This document shows positions 22,114 to 27,892 of a stretch of 46,665 nt of DNA, piece after piece. The notes under the pieces are model-generated. The model saw only the letters and a list, made by a program, of their open reading frames with translations, did no database searches and was not told the origin of the DNA. Positions within the stretch are counted from its first letter, which is position 1. Each line of letters opens with the position of its first letter. The translations under genes were made by a program, and so were the position numbers. Location: positions 1-46,665 of IMG/VR virus record IMGVR_UViG_3300030685_000038; one strand, written 5' to 3'. The stretch is from a virus.

Positions 22114-22300
22114 AGAACGCGAACTGGAAATTTCTATTCAAGAGGATCAGATCCATTTTCAAAAATGGAAATGCTGTCTAAACTGCGATCATGGTAGAGA
22201 GTTAATAGCGGGGCATCCGTGCCTAAAATGGAACGCAATACCTCCCCTAGATGTGCTAATGGTTGGATGCAATTCTTGGGAAGGTATACTCCCTTTTTAG
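22103..22300 (+). CDS. Small cysteine-rich protein
   Basis: The 65-residue product overlaps the helicase end by 11 bases. It has a C-x2-C (CCLNCDHGREL), followed by a GHPCLKW and a VGCNSWEG segment. Four or five spaced cysteines suggest a zinc or iron-sulfur site. Small proteins of this look occur in phage replication operons but I cannot name the family. It ends the operon before the promoter at 22334. Confidence 0.6.
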   Translation: MSSKERELEISIQEDQIHFQKWKCCLNCDHGRELIAGHPCLKWNAIPPLDVLMVGCNSWEGILPF

Positions 22301-22333
22301 GAACAAGATCTTTTCTTATTTGCATAACCGCTT

Positions 22334-22354
22334 TTGAATTTTCGAGTATATTAT
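22334..22354 (+). promoter_or_regulatory. Promoter-like motif, TTGAAT-N9-TATTAT
   Basis: TTGAAT (22334-22339), nine bases, TATTAT (22349-22354), 42 bases before the ATG at 22396. It starts the operon carrying the 7-deazaguanine genes, clamp and polymerase. Confidence 0.5.
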
Positions 22355-22395
22355 AGCTCTTAGGCAAGCGCCTTCACTCAACCAAAGGAAATATC

Positions 22396-22947
22396 ATGGA
22401 ACCCATCAATCCGGCTTTCGTCCCTGACGTGACGATGAATCCCGAACCCGCCCCCATTTCGGCCCCTGCCGAAGCCGTCACCCCGGTGAAGGCTAAGAAG
22501 GAAAAGAAGGCCAAGGTGCCCAAGGAGCCGAAGCCCCCCAAGGTGCCGGTCATCCGCTTGGAGCACGACAAGAAGAACGGGGTCATCAAGCCCGGCCCTG
22601 AAACCAGCACTGGCAAGATTTGGGCCATCTGTAAGGATCTGGGTGATGCCACCGGGGAAATCCCCAAGCGTGCAGCGGTGATCGAAAAGGCGATGTTGCT
22701 CGGTTTGAATGCCGGGACAGCTTCCACCCAGTTCGGTCGGTTCTGCAAGTACTGGGGAATCAGCAATCCCCGTCCTACGGCCTTCAAGAAGAAGGAAGCT
22801 CCGGAAGGCCAGAAAGCCCCGCCCAAGGCCGAAGCCACCGGCGAGCGAGGGAGCAAGAGCGGCAAGCAGGGGCTTACTGCCGCTGCGGGCGCTGCGGCCT
22901 TGGGCGAGATCAAGGTCGAAACCCCTTCGGAAGACACTGCGGCCTAA
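22396..22947 (+). CDS. Lys/Pro/Ala-rich protein with central helix-turn-helix-like domain
   Basis: The 183-residue product has an N-terminal Pro/Lys-rich arm (KAKKEKKAKVPKEPKPP) and a central compact domain of about 70 residues. It ends with a second low-complexity basic and Ala-rich tail, like a histone-H1-type DNA compactor. The central domain (GEIPKRAAVIEKAMLLG, NAGTASTQFGRFCKYWG) matches in spacing the C-terminal domain of the protein at 9603. A good ribosome site (AAAGGAAA) precedes it. Probable DNA-binding protein; the precise role is unknown. The TAA overlaps the first possible ATG of queE. Confidence 0.65.
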   Translation: MEPINPAFVPDVTMNPEPAPISAPAEAVTPVKAKKEKKAKVPKEPKPPKVPVIRLEHDKKNGVIKPGPETSTGKIWAICKDLGDATGEIPKRAAVIEKAMLLGLNAGTASTQFGRFCKYWGISNPRPTAFKKKEAPEGQKAPPKAEATGERGSKSGKQGLTAAAGAAALGEIKVETPSEDTAA

Positions 22948-23699
22948 TGGCCAAGGAAAACGAACTCAAGGCGGGGAACCAATTGGTTCCCCGTTCTTGT
23001 TTTAACGATCAGTTACCCCAAAAGCAAGTAGACAGTCCCGTTCTAAAAGTGCATAGCATTTTTAGAAGCATTCAAGGCGAGGGGCCTTTGGTTGGAGAAC
23101 CTGCAATTTTCATTCGGTTGGCTGGCTGTAACCTGCAATGCAAAGGATGCGATACCGATTATACAAGCGAACCCACGAGTTGGGATCCGCTTGATTTGGC
23201 CGGGCATATTCGGTTAATGGCCACCATAGCAGGGTTCAACCCACTTGTGGTAATCACAGGGGGCGAGCCTTTCCGGCAAAACATTACTCGCCTAGTGGAA
23301 GGTTTGCTTTTCGCTGGACTGCGAGTTCAAATCGAAACCAACGGTACTTTGGCTCTAAAGAAATTTCCTTATGGGCAAGTAACCATTGTTTGCTCTCCCA
23401 AGACGCCGAAGATCAATCCGGTTTTGGTTCCTCACATTTCGGCCTACAAATATGTGATCCAAGCCAACGGAGTGGATCTGGAGGACGGCCTACCTTCTAA
23501 GATTCTCGGAAAGGATCAAAGAGTAGCAAGGCCGATCTACGGCGGGCCGATGAAAATCACCAAGCGAAAGGTATTCGTTCAGCCTTTCGATGACCAAAAT
23601 AATCCTGAAAATTCCAACCAAGCGGCAGCTTTGGCAGTAGCTTTGACCTATGGCTATCGCTTCGGTCTTCAAATTCACAAACTGGTGGCGCTACTATGA
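22947..23699 (+). CDS. queE: 7-carboxy-7-deazaguanine synthase (radical SAM)
   Basis: QueE converts 6-carboxytetrahydropterin to 7-carboxy-7-deazaguanine. The motif SIQGEGPLVGEPAIFIRLAG leads into the cluster-binding CNLQCKGCDTDY (C-x3-C-x2-C), and a later VVITGGEP matches the SAM-binding glycine-rich strand. At 250 residues it is slightly longer than usual because the first 35 residues are atypical. That N-terminal stretch spans a perfect 22-base palindrome with a T-rich tail at 22972, so translation may really start later, for example at the GTG at 23050. It is the first enzyme gene of the queE-queC-queD-folE-dpdA run. Confidence 0.9.
   Translation: MAKENELKAGNQLVPRSCFNDQLPQKQVDSPVLKVHSIFRSIQGEGPLVGEPAIFIRLAGCNLQCKGCDTDYTSEPTSWDPLDLAGHIRLMATIAGFNPLVVITGGEPFRQNITRLVEGLLFAGLRVQIETNGTLALKKFPYGQVTIVCSPKTPKINPVLVPHISAYKYVIQANGVDLEDGLPSKILGKDQRVARPIYGGPMKITKRKVFVQPFDDQNNPENSNQAAALAVALTYGYRFGLQIHKLVALL
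22972..23004 (+). terminator. Perfect palindrome with T-rich tail near the queE start
   Basis: CGGGGAACCAA pairs perfectly with TTGGTTCCCCG (22972-22993), followed by TTCTTGTTTTA. It lies 25 bases after the stop of the upstream gene, so it looks like a terminator or attenuator that also falls within the annotated queE frame. Confidence 0.65.
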
Positions 23700-23995
23700 G
23701 CGGAAAGATTCCGAAGAAGACCACGGGGTGTGGGGACCCAAAATTTTGCTCTTGCGCGGCGTGCAAAGCGCTTCGAGAAGGGCAAATCGAGCAGGAGCAA
23801 GAGCGATGCCCGCTCTTGCCGATCCCCGCCGTAGCGATGCCCGCTCCTGCCGATCCCCGCCGTAGCGGGCCTTTCCCGGCATCCAAATTTCCTCACGGCA
23901 CCTTGGAATTTTCGGCAAGAGGATTTAGCGGGTACTATAATTCAGCCGGGGAATGGATTTCAACATCATCGCACCGTTTTACAGGAAAGGTTTAA
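23696..23995 (+). CDS. Hypothetical protein with internal tandem repeat
   Basis: The 99-residue product starts at ATG overlapping the queE stop. The first third has a Cys cluster (TGCGDPKFCSCAACK) that could bind metal. The middle contains a Pro/Ala segment produced by two copies of a 31-base repeat read in two frames. The last third (GTLEFSARGFSGYYNSAGEW) is a normal-looking beta-rich sequence. Because 31 is not a multiple of three, gain or loss of one copy would shift the frame. Function unknown. Confidence 0.5.
   Translation: MSGKIPKKTTGCGDPKFCSCAACKALREGQIEQEQERCPLLPIPAVAMPAPADPRRSGPFPASKFPHGTLEFSARGFSGYYNSAGEWISTSSHRFTGKV
23804..23865 (+). repeat. 31-base tandem direct repeat, two copies
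   Basis: Copies at 23804-23834 and 23835-23865 begin CGATGCCCGCTC and end CCGATCCCCGCCGTAG, with a single T/C difference. They lie inside the small gene at 23696 and are GC-richer than the neighbours. Confidence 0.85.
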
Positions 23996-23997
23996 CA

Positions 23998-24672
23998 ATG
24001 AGTAAGAAAGCTGTCTTGATTGTTTCTGGTGGAATGGACTCGGTAACTTTGGCTCATTATTTTCATGCCAAAAGATACGACCTCACCTTGCTGTCTTTTG
24101 ATTATGGCCAGCGCCATGTGAAAGAGTTGCAATTTGCTAAAGCGTGCGCAGATCGCTTGGGAGGAATCCACAAGATTGTGGATTTGCATTCTGTTACTGC
24201 CCTTCTTCCCGGATCATCCCTCACTGATTCCTCGGTGGAAGTTCCGGAAGGCCACTACGCAGCGGAAAGCATGAAAGTCACAGTAGTTCCTAATCGTAAT
24301 GCGATCATGCTGGCTATTGCTTGGGCACACGCTGTGGCAATCGGGGCGGAAGCAGTCGCTTTCGGTGCTCACGCCGGGGATCACTTCATCTATCCCGATT
24401 GCCGCCCCGAGTTTTTCAACGCCATTTCCAACGCCTTTCGCAAGGGAAATGAGGGTTTCGGAAATCCCAATTTGAAGTTGTACGCCCCGTTCATCGATTT
24501 CACCAAGGCCCAAGTAGCCGATCTTGGTCGGGAGATGGGGGTGCACTTCGAGGAAACTTGGAGTTGCTACAATGGCAGAGAAAAGCATTGTGGAAAATGC
24601 GGGACCTGTGTGGAACGGAAGGAAGCGTTCGCTTTAGCAGGGATCGTAGATCCCACGGAGTATGAAGAATGA
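23998..24672 (+). CDS. queC: 7-cyano-7-deazaguanine (preQ0) synthase
   Basis: QueC uses ATP and ammonia to make preQ0 from 7-carboxy-7-deazaguanine. The PP-loop SGGMDS is at residues 10-15, followed by LLSFDYGQRHVKEL, and a PNRNAIML segment typical of the family. The zinc site near the C-terminus is CYNGREKHCGKCGTC. I chose the ATG at 23998 because it has an AGGAAAGG ribosome site and gives the normal 224-residue length; an earlier in-frame ATG at 23953 lies inside the preceding gene. The stop overlaps the queD start. Confidence 0.94.
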   Translation: MSKKAVLIVSGGMDSVTLAHYFHAKRYDLTLLSFDYGQRHVKELQFAKACADRLGGIHKIVDLHSVTALLPGSSLTDSSVEVPEGHYAAESMKVTVVPNRNAIMLAIAWAHAVAIGAEAVAFGAHAGDHFIYPDCRPEFFNAISNAFRKGNEGFGNPNLKLYAPFIDFTKAQVADLGREMGVHFEETWSCYNGREKHCGKCGTCVERKEAFALAGIVDPTEYEE

Positions 24673-25100
24673 TTTCTGCAACGCGATTCCACGACATATC
24701 GGTCGGTCATACTGTCACAGGCCATGAGTCCAAATGCGCTCATTTGCATGGGCATAACTACCGAGTTCACTTCAAGATTGCTCCTGTCGAAGGCGAAACC
24801 TTGGACTCAATCGGGAGGGTCATTGATTTTTCGGTCGTTAAAGACCGACTTTGCTCTTGGCTTGAAAGGTTTTGGGACCATAAATTTTTGATTTGGAGGG
24901 AAGATCCTAGATGCAATGCACTCGTTGCCATCGATAAGGGTGGGGTAATATGCGTACCATTTAACCCTACCGCTGAAAATATGGCTACTTATCTTCTCGA
25001 AAAGATCGGGCCTACCTTTCTTCCGCCTTCTGTGAAATTAACGGAAGTGAAGATCGAAGAAACCTACAAATGTTCCGTGGAGGCTTCCCTTGACCGATAA
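24669..25100 (+). CDS. queD: 6-carboxytetrahydropterin synthase
   Basis: QueD converts dihydroneopterin triphosphate to 6-carboxytetrahydropterin. Key features are CAHLHGHNYRV (catalytic Cys 23 and zinc-binding His 27 and 29, with His 14 upstream in VGHTVTGHE), IGRVIDFSVVK and NPTAENMATYL, then the conserved Glu in VKIEETYKC. The length of 143 residues is slightly longer than the usual 120. The ATG overlaps the queC stop (ATGA), and the gene overlaps the next frame by eleven bases. Confidence 0.92.
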   Translation: MISATRFHDISVGHTVTGHESKCAHLHGHNYRVHFKIAPVEGETLDSIGRVIDFSVVKDRLCSWLERFWDHKFLIWREDPRCNALVAIDKGGVICVPFNPTAENMATYLLEKIGPTFLPPSVKLTEVKIEETYKCSVEASLDR

Positions 25101-26028
25101 ACTTTTTCTCACCCAATACCTCACTTTGCGCGATGTAGCAGTAAGAGCCGAGAGAGTAGCAAAAACAATAACCGATGAAGCATTGCATGGGCAGCGGTTA
25201 TTCCATCCTGCCGTTTATGGGATTCCAAGGGGCGGAATCCCCGCTGCTTTCGCAGTTCTTCACGCTTTGCGTGAAGACAATCCGGCTTGGGATATGACCG
25301 ATGACCCGGAAAAGGCCACGATTTTCATCGACGATATTATCGATTCGGGAGAGACCATAGGCCGCTATCTGAAAAAATATCCACAGGCAGTCGGTGGGTA
25401 TGCCCTTGTGGACAAAGTGCGCAACCCTTGCGATGAAGGTTGGTTCGTTTTTCCTTGGGAAGCCAAGGATGGAAAAGATGATGAAGGCATCCGAGCGAAT
25501 ATCACGCGCCTTTTGCAATATATCGGTGATGATCCGAATCGAGAGGGGCTTTTAGAAACCCCTGCCAGGGTGGAAAAGGCGTATCGAGAATGGTTTAGTG
25601 GCTATGGGCATGAAGGGGCCGAAGTCCTAAAAACATTCGAGGATGGTGCAGAGAAGACCGACGAAATGATCGTTGTCGGTCCTATCTCTTTTTATAGCCA
25701 TTGTGAACATCACATGGCCCCTTTCTTTGGCTCGGTGCATATTGCTTATATCCCGGATGGGAAGATTGTTGGCCTTTCCAAGTTTGCACGATTGGTGGAG
25801 ATTTACTCCCGCCGACTGCAAGTGCAGGAAAGGCTCACTACGCAAATCGCAGAGTCTTTGCAAGAGGGCCTTTGCCCTAAAGGGGTAGCGGTATTGGTAA
25901 AGGCTCGCCATCTTTGCATGGAATCCCGAGGGGCAAAGAGCATCGGAAGTACTACCACTACCTCAAAATTGCTGGGAGCAATGAAAACTTCGGAAGCCAG
26001 ATCAGAATTTTTGAGGCTCTGTGCATGA
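25090..26028 (+). CDS. folE: Phosphoribosyltransferase-GTP cyclohydrolase I fusion
   Basis: The 312-residue protein joins two enzymes. Residues 1-130 are a type I phosphoribosyltransferase: YGIPRGGIPAA, then the PRPP loop ATIFIDDIIDSGET (about 76-89). A GWFVFPWE segment recalls xanthine/guanine phosphoribosyltransferases. Residues 138-312 are GTP cyclohydrolase I: PNREGLLETPARV, SFYSHCEHHMAPFFG, QVQERLTTQIAE and HLCMESRGAK, with zinc ligands Cys 205, His 208 and Cys 276. FolE makes dihydroneopterin triphosphate for QueD. The TTG start is well placed after GGAGG at 25079. I do not recall this fusion as standard. Confidence 0.9.
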   Translation: MTDKLFLTQYLTLRDVAVRAERVAKTITDEALHGQRLFHPAVYGIPRGGIPAAFAVLHALREDNPAWDMTDDPEKATIFIDDIIDSGETIGRYLKKYPQAVGGYALVDKVRNPCDEGWFVFPWEAKDGKDDEGIRANITRLLQYIGDDPNREGLLETPARVEKAYREWFSGYGHEGAEVLKTFEDGAEKTDEMIVVGPISFYSHCEHHMAPFFGSVHIAYIPDGKIVGLSKFARLVEIYSRRLQVQERLTTQIAESLQEGLCPKGVAVLVKARHLCMESRGAKSIGSTTTTSKLLGAMKTSEARSEFLRLCA

Positions 26029-26939
26029 AATTATACATCGCAGGATATTATACCGCAAATTTTGAAAAAAATTCTACCGCGTATAATAAACTCGATGGTG
26101 CGGAAAAAATAATGCACGACTCAGCCCCGAACCGGCTTGAGTCGTACTATTATATCAATAATCCGAAGGTTATTGAACGCATCCGAGCCAATGGGGAAAA
26201 GATCTTCCTCGACTCGGGGGCGTTTTCTGCATTCACCAAGGGGGCTAAAATCGAAGTAAAAGATTATGTGGCGTATATAACTAGAAATTTAGATGTTATC
26301 GAACGAGCGGATGGAACCATCATGGCATCCGTACTTGACAGCATCGGGGATGCTTACAAGACCTACTGCAACCAGAAAGAAATGGAAGGGATGGGACTTG
26401 CTCCGTTACCTTGCTTCCATTATGGGGAAGACGAACGCTATCTAGAATACTACGTTGCCAATTATCCATATATAACTTTGGGAGGAATGGCAGCGGTCAG
26501 TACTTCTTTAATTCAAATTTGGTTAGACCATATTTGGTCGAAATATCTTACCAATGCGGATGGCACCGCAAAATTGAAGGTGCATGGCTTCGCTATCACT
26601 ACCCCTTCGATCATGCGGCGATACCCTTGGTATTCGGTTGACTCTTCTTCCTGGGTGAGAATCGGTATGACCGGAGGTATCATCCTTCGTAGAAACCAAA
26701 AGGTTATCGCCATATCGAAAACGTCACCTAGTAGGAAATCGGCATGGCAGCATATCGACACCCTTCCTCCTATGGTGAAGGAAAACGCACTAGCGGAAAT
26801 AAGGCAATACGGGGTAGATCCTGAACGCTTGAAGGAAATCCAATATGCCCGATGGGCTTTCAATGCTGGTATATTTTCATTGATCGAAAAAGATTGTACT
26901 GTGGATAAATTCTCTCAGTATGAAGTGGGGTTCTTCTAA
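26025..26939 (+). CDS. dpdA: DpdA-like DNA guanine transglycosylase
   Basis: Phage DpdA proteins, relatives of tRNA-guanine transglycosylase, exchange guanine in DNA for a 7-deazaguanine base. This 304-residue product has FLDSGAFSAFTKG (residues 61-73), matching the conserved Asp-Ser-Gly substrate motif. Further features are a VLDSIGD segment with a second Asp, a TLGGMA strand, and SVDSSSWVRIGMTGG, which I associate with phage DpdA2-type proteins. It directly follows the four preQ0 synthesis genes with an ATGA overlap, which strongly supports the role. I see no QueF-like or other tailoring enzyme nearby, so the base inserted may be preQ0 itself. Confidence 0.82.
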   Translation: MKLYIAGYYTANFEKNSTAYNKLDGAEKIMHDSAPNRLESYYYINNPKVIERIRANGEKIFLDSGAFSAFTKGAKIEVKDYVAYITRNLDVIERADGTIMASVLDSIGDAYKTYCNQKEMEGMGLAPLPCFHYGEDERYLEYYVANYPYITLGGMAAVSTSLIQIWLDHIWSKYLTNADGTAKLKVHGFAITTPSIMRRYPWYSVDSSSWVRIGMTGGIILRRNQKVIAISKTSPSRKSAWQHIDTLPPMVKENALAEIRQYGVDPERLKEIQYARWAFNAGIFSLIEKDCTVDKFSQYEVGFF

Positions 26940-27892
26940 TGCTGCAAGCTCTAAAATTCGTTAAAGGTGCCATAGCAAAACGAGATTTTGCACCAATCTT
27001 GACCCACTTTGGTATCAGTGAAGGCCGAATCGTCGGCTATAATGGACTACTCGCTCTGTCTTCTCCAATCAATTTAGATCTGGTAGTGAATCCAAAGGCC
27101 GATGTTTTCATAAACGCTATCTCGAATTGCTCAAATCAAGTCCAAATAACCCAACTCCCTTCCGGGAATATCTCGGTGAGATCCGGTTCTTTCAGGGCCA
27201 CGATTCCATGCGATCCAAGCCCATTTCCTGAAATAAGAATCGGTGGAACAACTCTCACAGTGGAAGCACCTATTCTTCCGGCCTTGCGAGCCGTAGAACC
27301 TTTCATTTCCGAAGACGCCAGTCGCCCTTGGAGCCGAGGGGTGCTATTTCGGGGGAAGAGTGCATTTGCAACTAATAACGTTTGCATTGTAGAGTATTGG
27401 ATCGGTTGCCATTCCCCAGTCGAATTCTGCATTCCATCGGATGCAGTGGCCGAAATGCTTCGTATCGGAGAAGAGCCGCAAACAATGGAGATCACCGAGT
27501 GTAGTTTAACCATTCGATATTCAAAGGATCGCTGGCTATTTACGTCCACAGTTGAAGGCAAGTGGCCGGATGTATCTGGTATTTTGGACCGCTATGATCT
27601 ACATCCGACTTCTATCCCGGCCACCTTCTTCGATGCACTTCGGATGTTGAAAAACTTTGTTCCGAAAGACGGCACCTGTCGATTGGAAGATGGCAAAGTC
27701 GCAGCGGGAGCGGATGATAATACCGAAGGCGAGGTTGAGATTCCGGATCTTCGTGGCTCTGGAAAATACGCTTGGCGCTATCTTACCCTTTTAGAAGGAA
27801 TGGCTACCAAGATTGATTTTACTTCCCCTCCTTGCGGATTTGTAGGAAAAAATCTTCGAGGATTAATTTCTGGTTGGTCTAATGAGAACTGA
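26939..27892 (+). CDS. DNA polymerase sliding clamp (beta-subunit-like)
   Basis: The 317-residue product resembles the bacterial beta clamp: an N-terminal LQALKFVKGAIAKRDFAPILTHF similar to the first clamp domain. Internal strand patterns follow (GNISVRSGSFRATIPCDPSPFPEI, in two parts; FCIPSDAVAEMLRIG), then TSTVEGKWPDVSGIL, like the family's VEGKFPDY segment. It would tether the adjacent family B polymerase to DNA. It starts at TAATG with dpdA and overlaps the polymerase start. I see no clamp loader gene in the window, so the host loader is probably used. Confidence 0.8.
   Translation: MLQALKFVKGAIAKRDFAPILTHFGISEGRIVGYNGLLALSSPINLDLVVNPKADVFINAISNCSNQVQITQLPSGNISVRSGSFRATIPCDPSPFPEIRIGGTTLTVEAPILPALRAVEPFISEDASRPWSRGVLFRGKSAFATNNVCIVEYWIGCHSPVEFCIPSDAVAEMLRIGEEPQTMEITECSLTIRYSKDRWLFTSTVEGKWPDVSGILDRYDLHPTSIPATFFDALRMLKNFVPKDGTCRLEDGKVAAGADDNTEGEVEIPDLRGSGKYAWRYLTLLEGMATKIDFTSPPCGFVGKNLRGLISGWSNEN

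Noticed and set aside
23804-23865. CRISPR array
   Set aside because: Only two abutting copies of a repeat with no spacers; a tandem repeat, not an array.
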